From an uncultured Bacteroidales bacterium (GTDB taxonomy: Bacteria; Bacteroidota; Bacteroidia; Bacteroidales; UBA932), in the NCBI GenBank assembly GCA_946538425.1, contig CAMNGM010000002.1:1-56379 (forward strand): a DNA stretch of 56,379 nt, in the 5' to 3' direction. Position 1 is the stretch's first letter; every line of letters starts with the position of its first letter. Of this stretch, positions 20,201 to 28,176 are shown piece after piece. Both the position numbers and the translations under genes were made by a program. Under the pieces are notes generated by a model. It did no database searches. It had not been told where the DNA came from and saw only the letters and a list, made by a program, of their open reading frames with translations.

Positions 20201-20532
20201 TCACGGACATTCCCGTCATCGCCAGCCGGGTCCAGAACCGGAACGACACCCAGCTCGCCTACGCCTACAATGCGTACAACTACTCCACGGCCCGAATCGC
20301 CAAGGGCGACTTCATCCGCCTGAAAGAGATCTCCCTGGGATACGATTTCCCGAAGAAGGTCTCCGATGCGCTCCATTGCAACTCCCTGTCCCTGAAAGTC
20401 CAGGCCACCAACCTGTTCCTCCTCTACGCGGACAAGAAGCTCAATGGCCAGGATCCGGAATTCTTCAACACCGGCGGTGTGGCAGTGCCGCTTCCCAAAC
20501 AGTTCACCGTCACCTTGAAACTCGGAATCTAA
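17206..20532 (+). CDS. SusC/RagA family TonB-linked outer membrane protein
   Basis: Signal peptide, carboxypeptidase-like domain (GTVVDAQGEPVVGAAVYVEG), plug (IRVRGATSIYGSSKPLWVVDGV), C-terminal beta-barrel. Confidence 0.93.
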   Translation: MKQRFIAFLAGLLLCSALASAQTTVNGTVVDAQGEPVVGAAVYVEGFQSVGTLTDLDGNFTLKNVPEKGKYIVASCMGYKDLRLPVKDGMRFVLQDDSTVLDAAVATGMQTVDRRLMTGSTTKVDAESAKLAGVADISRSLEGQVAGVSVQNVSGTFGTAPKIRVRGATSIYGSSKPLWVVDGVIMEDVVDVSADDLSSGDASTLISSAIAGLNSDDIESFDILKDGSATSIYGARAMAGVIVVTTKKGKAGQSHISYTGEYTVRLKPMYSTFNIMNSQDQMSIYQELQQKGYLNYAETANSMNSGIYGKMYQLISQYDATSGQFGLKNTEEAKAAYLRAAEYRNTDWFDLLFTNSVQHNHSISTSGGTDKANYYASLSLMDDPGWTLQSSVRRYTANLNTTFKLSQNLSINLISNASYRKQLAPGTLSSEIDPVFGEVKRDFDINPYSYALNTSRALDPDVFYTRNYAPFNIVHELENNYIDLNVTDFRIQGEIKYKMFPQLEFSAIGAAKYTASVQEHNITDFSNQAQAYRAMGTSTIRGANPFLYRDPDNPYALPITVLPDGGIYERTDNSMLGYDFRATFNYSDTFADKHIVNLFGGTEINKIDRHSTWFRGWGIQYGMGLTPNYAYEVFKQGSEQNANYYTVDYRWDRSAAFFANGTYSYQGKYVLNGTIRYEGTNKLGKARKSRWLPTWNVSGAWNISDEPFWKPIQDAVSHLSIKASYSLTADRGPSYVTNSTVVIYSTTPWRPTTSTRESGLSISSIANGELTYEKKNELNIGLEAGFLQNRINLTFDWYKRNNYDLIGIVNTQGVGGEVAKFGNIASMGSDGFEVSLTTNNVKAHDFSWTTNLIYSHTRNKVTNLQTTMRVIDLVAATGFAQEGYPVRGIFSIPFLRLNEEGLPVFKDQDGNESVSGIYFQESDPEKLKFLEYSGNADPTDVGSLGNIFTYKGLRLNVFLTYSFGNVIRLDPVFSNTYNDLDSMPKEFKNRWTVPGDEKITDIPVIASRVQNRNDTQLAYAYNAYNYSTARIAKGDFIRLKEISLGYDFPKKVSDALHCNSLSLKVQATNLFLLYADKKLNGQDPEFFNTGGVAVPLPKQFTVTLKLGI

Positions 20533-20548
20533 CTGATGTAGAAAAGCT

Positions 20549-22147
20549 ATGAAGCACAACAACATACTGCATATCCTGATCGCCGGCATCCTGCTTGCGT
20601 TGCCGGTTTCCTGCGACAAGTTCCTGGACCAGATGCCGGACAACCGCGCCGAAATCGACAGCCGGGAAAAGATCCGCGCCCTGCTCGTTTCCGCCTATCC
20701 GGCCACCGATTATATGCTCCTCACCGAGTTCATGTCCGACAACGTCGACGACTACGGCAAGAACAACCCCTACACGGACCGGTTCATCGACCAAGTCTAT
20801 GCGTGGGATGACGTGACGGAAACGGACAACGAGGACCCCGAGAGCGTCTGGGGCAATTCCTATCTGGCCATCGCGGCCGCCAATGAAGCCCTGGCCGCCA
20901 TCGAAAAGCTCGAGGAAGAGAATCCCGCCGAGGATTTCAGCGCCGAACGCGCGGAAGCGTATCTCTGCCGGGCATACAACCACTTCATCCTGGTGAACCT
21001 GTTCTGCCAGGCGTACAATCCCGCCACGGCCTCGTCCGACCTGGGCATCCCGTTTATGGAAGAGCCTGAGACGACGCTGAATCCCAAGTATTCCCGCGGC
21101 ACGGTGGCCGAAGTCTACGAAAAGATCGGAAAGGACATCGAGACCGCCCTGCCGATGGTGTCCGACAACTACTACACCGTTCCCAAGTACCACTTCAACC
21201 AGAAAGCGGCCTACGCCTTCGCCGCCAGGTTCTACCTCTATTACGAGCAGTTCGAGAAGAGCGTCTACTACGCGGACAAGGTCCTGGGTTCCCAGCCCGA
21301 GTCCATGCTGCGCGACTGGAAGTACCAGGCGTCCATGACCCAGAGCTATGAGCCGATTGTGGAGCACTACATCGATGCGGGCCTGAGCTGCAATCTGCTG
21401 CTGATCACGGCTTATTCCAAGATGGGTCTCGCCTTCGGTCCGTACAGCGTCTATTCGAAATACGCCCACGGAGAGTATCTGGCCAACCGGGAAACCGGGA
21501 TCGCGATCACCAGCCTCTGGGGCGGTACGAACGATTCCTATTACAGCGACATGAAGATCTATTCGGCGACCAACCTGGACAAGACGATCTTCTGGAAGCT
21601 TCCGTTCCTCTTCGAATATACCGATCCGGTCGCCCAGGTCGGATACTACCGGACGGTTTACCCGGCGTTCGCCGCAGACCAGGTCCTTCTGGAACGCGCC
21701 GAAGCCAATGTCATCCTCGGTCATTTCGACCGCGCCGTCGAGGACATCAACCGATGGGTGCGGAACATCGCCAGGAATCCCCAGGAACTGACCCAGGAGA
21801 GTATCCACGCGTATTTCAGCGACACCGAATACAGCGTTTGGAACAACGCCACCGTCAAGAAGCCCCTGCATCCTTCCGCCACCATCCAGCTTGGCGAAGA
21901 AGGCAGCCTGAAAGAGAGCCTGCTCCAGTGCGTCCTGGCGCTCAAGCGGGTGGAGACGCTGGGCCAGGGCCTCCGCTGGTTCGACATCAAGCGCTACGGC
22001 ATCGAAATCGACCGAAGGATCATCAACGCCGCCGGAAGGCCGGACCGCAAGACCGACACGCTCGTCCAGGACGATCCCAGGCGCGCCATCCAGATTCCGC
22101 CCAAGGTCGTTGCCGCAGATATGGAACCGAATCCCCGAAACAAGTAA
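20549..22147 (+). CDS. SusD/RagB family outer membrane lipoprotein
   Basis: CDKFLDQMPDNRAEI; AYLCRAYNHFILVNLFCQAY; follows SusC. Confidence 0.9.
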   Translation: MKHNNILHILIAGILLALPVSCDKFLDQMPDNRAEIDSREKIRALLVSAYPATDYMLLTEFMSDNVDDYGKNNPYTDRFIDQVYAWDDVTETDNEDPESVWGNSYLAIAAANEALAAIEKLEEENPAEDFSAERAEAYLCRAYNHFILVNLFCQAYNPATASSDLGIPFMEEPETTLNPKYSRGTVAEVYEKIGKDIETALPMVSDNYYTVPKYHFNQKAAYAFAARFYLYYEQFEKSVYYADKVLGSQPESMLRDWKYQASMTQSYEPIVEHYIDAGLSCNLLLITAYSKMGLAFGPYSVYSKYAHGEYLANRETGIAITSLWGGTNDSYYSDMKIYSATNLDKTIFWKLPFLFEYTDPVAQVGYYRTVYPAFAADQVLLERAEANVILGHFDRAVEDINRWVRNIARNPQELTQESIHAYFSDTEYSVWNNATVKKPLHPSATIQLGEEGSLKESLLQCVLALKRVETLGQGLRWFDIKRYGIEIDRRIINAAGRPDRKTDTLVQDDPRRAIQIPPKVVAADMEPNPRNK

Positions 22148-22160
22148 TCATCGACAGGCC

Positions 22161-23063
22161 ATGAAGACAAAAGCAATACTTCCTTTTCAGGTCATCGTCC
22201 TTCTCGTCGCGGGCATCTGCGCAGTCGGATGCCAGAAAGAGGAGCTCAATCCCAACAGCGTGATCCGGGTCGCCCAGACCCAGAAAAACGACTTCGACCG
22301 CTGGCTGGACGTCAACTTCAACATCCCCTATAACATCGAGTTCAAGTACCGGTACGAGTTGAACGAGTCCGACCTCAACTACTTCACGATTCCGGCCGAG
22401 TACGATTGCTCCATCATGATGGCGCACCTGGTGAAATACCTGTGCGTCGAGACCTACGATGAAGTGGCGGGCATCACTTTCACGCGCACCTACTTCCCCA
22501 AGATGTTTTTCCTGACCGGAGAATGGGAATACCGCAACAACGGCACCATCATCCTCGGAACGGCGGAAGGCGGAAAGAAGATTTTCCTCGCGGGCGTCAA
22601 CCTGCTCCCCGAGTACATCAACAACGTGGAAGACCTCAACACCTACTACATCAAGACGATCCACCACGAGTTCACCCATATCCTGAACCAGACCAAAGAC
22701 TTCCCCGTCGAATTCAAGGCGATCACCGGTTCCGGTTATGTGGCGGACAGCTGGAACGAGGAGCCTTACGAGAGCCACCACCTGGAGTACGGTTTCATCA
22801 CGGACTACTCCCAGTATTCCGAGGACGAAGACTTTGCCGAGATGCTGTCCGAATACATCACCCACACGCCGGAATGGTGGGATCGCACGATGAAGGCCGC
22901 CGGAGACGGTGCCGCCTCCATCATGGCCAAACTCGACATCGTCCGTTCCTATATGGCAGACGCTTTCGACATCGACCTGGACGAACTCCGTCGGACGGTC
23001 AACCGGCGTCAGCAGGATATCGTGAACGGGAAAGTGGACCTTCACGACATTACCATCAAATAA
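22161..23063 (+). CDS. Putative zinc-binding metallopeptidase lipoprotein associated with SusCD
   Basis: Lipobox ICAVGC; zinc motif HHEFTHILNQ; downstream of SusCD; resembles the substrate import-associated metallohydrolase family. Confidence 0.85.
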   Translation: MKTKAILPFQVIVLLVAGICAVGCQKEELNPNSVIRVAQTQKNDFDRWLDVNFNIPYNIEFKYRYELNESDLNYFTIPAEYDCSIMMAHLVKYLCVETYDEVAGITFTRTYFPKMFFLTGEWEYRNNGTIILGTAEGGKKIFLAGVNLLPEYINNVEDLNTYYIKTIHHEFTHILNQTKDFPVEFKAITGSGYVADSWNEEPYESHHLEYGFITDYSQYSEDEDFAEMLSEYITHTPEWWDRTMKAAGDGAASIMAKLDIVRSYMADAFDIDLDELRRTVNRRQQDIVNGKVDLHDITIK

Positions 23064-23077
23064 CAAGGAGGATTTCC

Positions 23078-24397
23078 ATGAAAAAACTGACTTTCTTTTT
23101 GATGTCCGCGGTCGTCGTGCTGGCATCGTCCTGCCTGAAAGACCAGAAGGACTACTTTGATAAATCCTCCGCCGAACGGCTTCAGGAGGTCCAGGAGAAC
23201 CTGCGGGCGCTCCTCGCCGACAACCAGTACGGATGGCGTATCGAATATTTCATCGGCAACACGGAACAGGACCGGGGAGGCAAGAACCTGACCTTAAAGT
23301 TCGGAAAGGACCTCGACACCGTCTGCGTCCGCTCCGAGGAGTTCGTCGATTCTTCCTTCACCAGCCACTTCAAACTGACCGGTGACGACGGCCCCGTCCT
23401 CTCCTTTGACACCTACAACGGCATCCTCCACAAATATGCCGTTCCCAGCAGCTCGTATTATGAAGCCCGCGGCGGCGATTTCGAGTTCCTCATCATCGAC
23501 TATTCCCCCGAGAAGATTGTCCTGAAGGGAAAACGCTCCGGAAAGACGAGTGTCCTGTATCCGCTGGCCGAAGATGCGAAAACCTTCACGGAACGGCTCC
23601 ATCAGTCCGACAAGGCGTTTTATGTCAGCTCCTTCGAAGGTACGCTGGGCAGTACGGCCGTCAAAGGCGAGATCGATGTCCGGAACCGCCAATTCACCAT
23701 TACGGAAAAACTGGATGACGAATATGCCGACGCGGAGACGACGACGCTTCCCTACATCCTAACGGAGAAGGGGTTGCAGTTCTATGAGCCCGAAGAGTTC
23801 CTGGGCACCACGCTGGAATCGCTCACCTACTCCGCCGCCGACACGACGTTCTCGGCCGCCGGCGTCTCCTTGAAGGGCTTCATTCCCAAGGACTGGCGTC
23901 CTTACGAGTTCTTCGAGGGCTCCTATATGTTCCTGCACAATGACGGGATGTTCCAGATCGAACTGGTTCCCACCGAGGACCAGGAATCCTACCGGGCGAA
24001 CGGATTCGGTACGAATTTCGACATCTTCATGTTCTACGACATCAAGACGGGCCGTTTGAACATCGAGGCGCAGTTCGTGACGGCCAAAGGCTCGGATGAG
24101 GTCCTTCAGGAAGGCGAGAACTATGTCATCATGGCCCCTCTTGGAGAAAGCGGATTCTTCGGTCTGGACGGGGAAGGCTACTCCTCGGCCTGGAACATGC
24201 GGGAAGACCGCCCCGTCTATGTCTGGGAAAACAACGGCAGGAACGCCCGTTTCATGAGTTCCGAACTGATGCTCCGCCTGTATAACCTGACCGATGGTTT
24301 CGTCCGCGACAGCCAGGGTTATTCCATGGGCCCCTCCGTTGCCAAATTCAACGGAAACAAGGCTTCGCTCACCCCGAAATCGATGCAAAAGCGCTAA
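23078..24397 (+). CDS. DUF4302-like lipoprotein
   Basis: MKKLTFFLMSAVVVLASSCLKDQKDYFDKSSAERLQEVQENLRALLADNQYGWRIEYF. Confidence 0.75.
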   Translation: MKKLTFFLMSAVVVLASSCLKDQKDYFDKSSAERLQEVQENLRALLADNQYGWRIEYFIGNTEQDRGGKNLTLKFGKDLDTVCVRSEEFVDSSFTSHFKLTGDDGPVLSFDTYNGILHKYAVPSSSYYEARGGDFEFLIIDYSPEKIVLKGKRSGKTSVLYPLAEDAKTFTERLHQSDKAFYVSSFEGTLGSTAVKGEIDVRNRQFTITEKLDDEYADAETTTLPYILTEKGLQFYEPEEFLGTTLESLTYSAADTTFSAAGVSLKGFIPKDWRPYEFFEGSYMFLHNDGMFQIELVPTEDQESYRANGFGTNFDIFMFYDIKTGRLNIEAQFVTAKGSDEVLQEGENYVIMAPLGESGFFGLDGEGYSSAWNMREDRPVYVWENNGRNARFMSSELMLRLYNLTDGFVRDSQGYSMGPSVAKFNGNKASLTPKSMQKR

Positions 24398-24409
24398 GTG
24401 TTCAAGATT

Positions 24410-25471
24410 ATGAAAAGAATCCTTTACTGTCTGTCTGCAGCCCTGACTGCCGGCCTGCTCCTGTCCTGCCACCAGGAAGACCCGGAGCCCCAGCAGGAAA
24501 ACAATATCGAAATCCTGAACGGAGAAATCTCCTTCCAGCCTGACGGAGGAACGGAGATCATCCGTGTCAAAGCCTCCGGGGCGATCTCCGCGCAGGCCGA
24601 CAAAGACTGGTGCGCCGTTTCCGTGGAAGGGGACGACCAGGTCCGCGTCACGGCTCCTTCCTACGATGGAATAGAGACCCGCTATGCCTATGTGGACATC
24701 CGCTGCGGCGATGAGACCGTCGGCGTCATCATCCATCAGTTCGGGGTCATCGTCCGCAGTTTCGAGGCCTCCGACCTCTTCCTCAAGAACGCGCCTGCCG
24801 AATTCACCTTCGAATATGATGCGAACGCGACGATGTCAGCAAACGCCAATGTCGACTGGATCCATACGAAAGTCGAGGGAAAGACCTTGTCCGTCACCGT
24901 CGACCGCAACGAAGGGATGCAATCCAGGACCGGCACCGTCAAATGGGAAATCGGAGCGATGACGGATTCGTTCAACATCACCCAGTTCGATCCCGCCGAG
25001 TCCGGGCTTCTGGGAGAATGGACCTGGAATGCCGTCCGCGTTACGGACAATTCCCGGCTCGAGCTGGCCGCGAATCTAACCGAAGCGGGGGAAGGTTCCT
25101 ACGAACTCACCCTCCAATCCGACAATATGGACTTCAAGTTCACGGACGTCCGTATGGACGGCATCGTCCTGCAGATTCCCCTGGGTCAGGAGATCGGAAC
25201 ATACCGGACATCCTCAAGCACTTACTACGCATTCTGCCTCCTGGCCCCCGACACAAAAGCCATCACTTACACGAATGTCAATGCCGTCAGGACCGGGTAC
25301 TACACCTTTGACCTGCATTTTGACACGGAGAATCAGACCTGGACGGCGACGGCACGCGAATCGGAGTATCCGAACAAGAATTTCCGTTTCGAGTACTGGA
25401 AGACTTCGGCCCACACCGGCAACTCCTCTTCCAGAACCGTGTTGAAGAGCATTGTCCTGAATAAACAGTGA
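24410..25471 (+). CDS. BACON-like domain surface lipoprotein
   Basis: GLLLSCHQED lipobox; tandem BACON-like repeats (GGTEIIRVKASGAISAQADKDWCAVS; NVDWIHTKVEGKTLSVTVDRNEGMQSRTGTV). Confidence 0.75.
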   Translation: MKRILYCLSAALTAGLLLSCHQEDPEPQQENNIEILNGEISFQPDGGTEIIRVKASGAISAQADKDWCAVSVEGDDQVRVTAPSYDGIETRYAYVDIRCGDETVGVIIHQFGVIVRSFEASDLFLKNAPAEFTFEYDANATMSANANVDWIHTKVEGKTLSVTVDRNEGMQSRTGTVKWEIGAMTDSFNITQFDPAESGLLGEWTWNAVRVTDNSRLELAANLTEAGEGSYELTLQSDNMDFKFTDVRMDGIVLQIPLGQEIGTYRTSSSTYYAFCLLAPDTKAITYTNVNAVRTGYYTFDLHFDTENQTWTATARESEYPNKNFRFEYWKTSAHTGNSSSRTVLKSIVLNKQ

Positions 25472-25516
25472 TCCGCTCCGATTCCTGATCTGAACCTTGC
25501 GGAAGCCCCGGCCCGG

Positions 25517-25714
25517 TTATTCGAAACCGGAGACCGGGGCTTCGGCTTCCAACTGGCTGACGGGGAAGGTGAAGTACGTGTCCGGGAAGGGCTCGTCCTC
25601 CAGCGTGAAATGCCACCACTCCGTGTCCAGGGGCTTGAATCCGTGGGCCAACATCGCCCTGCGGAGAATCATCCGGTGGGCGAACTGCTCGGCGGTCCTT
25701 TCCGGATTTAGGTT
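25517..25714 (-). pseudogene. C-terminal remnant of D-alanyl-D-alanine dipeptidase (VanX/DdpX-like)
   Basis: Own translation: NPERTAEQFAHRMILRRAMLAHGFKPLDTEWWHFTLEDEPFPDTYFTFPVSQLEAEAPVSGFE*; EWWH C-terminal motif with no N-terminal domain. Confidence 0.75.
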
Positions 25715-25989
25715 GACTCCGGAGGGAGGTCAAATAGCTGTGTCACGAGGGGTGTTGTTGTGGTCCTTGCCTGCGGAAAAACCGTACCTACCCGTCAAAT
25801 GGAAGATACTGAGAGAAAGAAAGTTGCAAAAAGTTGACCATTCTATTTGGCGCAGCCATAATGTCGTAGTTGACTGTATACCAATGATTTACATTCTACG
25901 ATAGCGTAACAACCATCTCTCTAATGGAGATTCCGCCGGCCGGGGGCCGTCGCTATCTCGGTGCCCTCCCGGGGGGTCCTTGCGAAGCA

Positions 25990-26114
25990 ATGACTCACAG
26001 CCGTCGGGCCTGACGGCCCTCTTGTCTGTTTCCGTGCACGCCGTCCGGTGAGCAAGCTCCCCGTCCGACGCACACGAAAACAGCCAGCTGCTATCGCAGC
26101 CGGCTGTGAGTCAT
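25990..26114 (-). ncRNA. Structured element immediately downstream of tRNA-Ser (possible ncRNA or repeat)
   Basis: Perfect 14-bp outer arms (25990-26003 / 26101-26114) enclosing a 22-bp imperfect stem (26027-26048 / 26061-26082) and two small hairpins. Confidence 0.45.
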
Positions 26115-26121
26115 CGTTTTG

Positions 26122-26209
26122 CGGAGAGAGCGAGATTCGAACTCGCGATACCCTTTTGGGGTACACACGCTTTCCAGGCGTGCCTCTTCAGCCACTCGAG
26201 CATCTCTCC
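26122..26209 (-). tRNA. tRNA-Ser (anticodon GGA)
   Basis: GGAGAGATGCTCGAGTGGCTGAAGAGGCACGCCTGGAAAGCGTG...GCGAGTTCGAATCTCGCTCTCTCCG folds as an 88-nt tRNA with long variable arm. Confidence 0.95.
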
Positions 26210-26305
26210 AATACGTATCCGGGGCCTTTCGGTCAAACCGGACTGCAAAGGTAATCATTTTTTCCGGAAGTGCAAGTACCGGAGGGTCAATTTTTCCACA
26301 CGGGG

Positions 26306-27565
26306 CTATAAAGTCAGGCTGTGGTCGATGCAACCGGGGTATTCTTCGGGGTAATGGGTCACCATCACGAGGGTTTTGCCGGGGGCGCCGCAGTAGCGGT
26401 CCAGCAAGGTTTTCACGTGCCTGCGCTGCGGTTCGTCCAGGCCCTGCAGGGGCTCGTCCAGGATGTAGAGCGGCGGATCCTTGACAAAGGCGCGGGCCAC
26501 CAGGCACAGGCGCTGTTCGCCGCTGGAGATGCGCAGGAAGGGCCTTTCGGCCAGGTGGCCGATCCTGAATTCCTCCATCCACCGACGGGCGGTCTCCCGC
26601 TGGTCCTCGGACGGCTTCCGGAACAGGCCTTCCGTGTCGAAGTGCCCGCTCGTGACGATGTTCAGCGCGGTGGCGTCCTGCTGGAAGGCACGGTGCAGCT
26701 CGGGGCTCACGAAGCCGATCTTGCGCTTGATGTCCCAGATGGTCTCGCCGGTGCCGCGAGGGCGGCCGAAGAGTTCGATGTCGTGGGCGTAGGCCTGGGG
26801 ATTGTCGGCATTAATCAAGCTCAGGAGCGTGCTCTTGCCGCTGCCGTTCGCGCCGGTCAGCGCCCAATGCTCCCCTTCCCGCACGGTCCAGTTCAGGGAA
26901 TTCAGGATGACCCGCCCGCCGAAGCGGATGGTCACGTTCCGGAGGCGGATGACGGCGGGCGGCAGGACACGGTCCAGGTACGCCTCCCGCGGCTCCTTCT
27001 CCCCCGCTTTCCCGTCTTCGACTGGGATGACGTGGGTGACGAAGGGCGGGATCTCCGCCGGACGGGACAAGACCAGCACCAAGGTCATTGACGCGGACAA
27101 GGCGGTCAGAAGCTCTGTCAGCAGGGCCCTCGTCCGCGGGTCCAAGCCGATGTACGGATTGTCCACGACCAGGATTTCCGGTCCGCCCAGCAGGGCGCGC
27201 GTCAGCTGATACTTGCGGAGCTCGCCCGACGACAGCGTCACCAGGGGCTTGTCCAGCAGCGGTTCCATCGAGAACAGGGCGGTCAATTCCTTTACCCGCC
27301 GGAGCGCCGCCTCGGGATCCTTGCTCTCGGCCGCGTCCTGCCGCAGCGCCTCCCCCACGGAAGGCGGATCGCCTTCCAGCGTAAAGAGGTTCCAGCGCTG
27401 CTGCATAAAGAAATTGCGGTCGCCGTAGCTCCCGTACGAATCCCGGAAAGTGATGTATTTCGCGCCTTTGCGGCCGGAGAAGACGGACGCGAGCCGGCTC
27501 TTGCCGGAGGCGTTGTCCCCCACCAGGGCGACCTGTTCTCCGCGACGGATATCCAAACTGTCCAT
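26306..27565 (-). CDS. Tandem-domain ABC transporter ATP-binding protein (ModF-like)
   Basis: Two Walker A (GDNASGKSRL, GANGSGKSTLL), two signature-like motifs (LSSGELRKYQ, ISSGEQRLCL), Walker B (ILVVDNPYIGLD, LYILDEPLQGLD). Confidence 0.88.
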   Translation of the reverse strand: MDSLDIRRGEQVALVGDNASGKSRLASVFSGRKGAKYITFRDSYGSYGDRNFFMQQRWNLFTLEGDPPSVGEALRQDAAESKDPEAALRRVKELTALFSMEPLLDKPLVTLSSGELRKYQLTRALLGGPEILVVDNPYIGLDPRTRALLTELLTALSASMTLVLVLSRPAEIPPFVTHVIPVEDGKAGEKEPREAYLDRVLPPAVIRLRNVTIRFGGRVILNSLNWTVREGEHWALTGANGSGKSTLLSLINADNPQAYAHDIELFGRPRGTGETIWDIKRKIGFVSPELHRAFQQDATALNIVTSGHFDTEGLFRKPSEDQRETARRWMEEFRIGHLAERPFLRISSGEQRLCLVARAFVKDPPLYILDEPLQGLDEPQRRHVKTLLDRYCGAPGKTLVMVTHYPEEYPGCIDHSLTL

Positions 27566-27570
27566 AGGCC

Positions 27571-28176
27571 TTATTCCTGGGCAATCAGCTGCTCCGCAGC
27601 GGCGCAGAGCGCGTCATAAAAGTCCTGCCCATAAGCGGCAATGAGCGGTTCCTTCAGGAACTGATAGACCCGGATGCCTTCGCGCCGGCCTTTCTCGAAC
27701 GCGCACTTGCAGATGTCCCAGCGGTGGAGGTTCAACCCCTGCCCGCCGCTGCGCAGCTGCACCACGCGGATCGGATACAATTGACAGGAAATGGGTTTCC
27801 GGAAGGTCGACTTGCCGGCGAAGAACTGCCGCTCGATGGAGCAGAAGCAGTTCCCGTCCTCGAAATGGCAGAAGGCGCACTCTTCGCTGCCGGGCACGAG
27901 CGGCGTCACGAGATCGCCGTCCCGGTCGATCTCGAAGAACCCCTTCCCGTCCACGGCCTGCCGCCCCTCCGGGCGCATCAGGGGCGCGAACGCGTCATAA
28001 TTGGCCTCGATGGGGTCCAATTCCTCCTCCTTCAGCGGGGCGCCGCTGTCGCCGACGATGCAGCACTTCCCCTTGCACACGGGATAGTCGCAGGCAAAAT
28101 ACTCCAGGATGACATCCTCCGACACGAGGATGTCCCCGATTTCCACGATGGTTCCGAACGGTCGCTTGTGTCCCAT
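27571..28176 (-). CDS. DUF3109 family cysteine-rich protein
   Basis: CDYPVCKGKCCIVGDSGAPL, CAFCHFEDGNCFCSIE. Confidence 0.88.
   Translation of the reverse strand: MGHKRPFGTIVEIGDILVSEDVILEYFACDYPVCKGKCCIVGDSGAPLKEEELDPIEANYDAFAPLMRPEGRQAVDGKGFFEIDRDGDLVTPLVPGSEECAFCHFEDGNCFCSIERQFFAGKSTFRKPISCQLYPIRVVQLRSGGQGLNLHRWDICKCAFEKGRREGIRVYQFLKEPLIAAYGQDFYDALCAAAEQLIAQE

Noticed and set aside
25287-25733. 148-aa minus ORF MTSLRSQPKSGKDRR...
   Set aside because: Off-frame reading of the dipeptidase remnant; the shifted frame gives the recognisable EWWHFTL protein.
25715-25920. Possible insertion-sequence end next to the dipeptidase remnant
   Set aside because: Boundary is suggestive, but no transposase fragment or defined terminal inverted repeat could be shown, so not called a mobile element.
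26048-26582. ORFs such as MSHRFAERARFELAIPFWGTHAFQ overlapping 26106-26484
   Set aside because: Translation of the tRNA-Ser gene and flanks; a common false CDS type.
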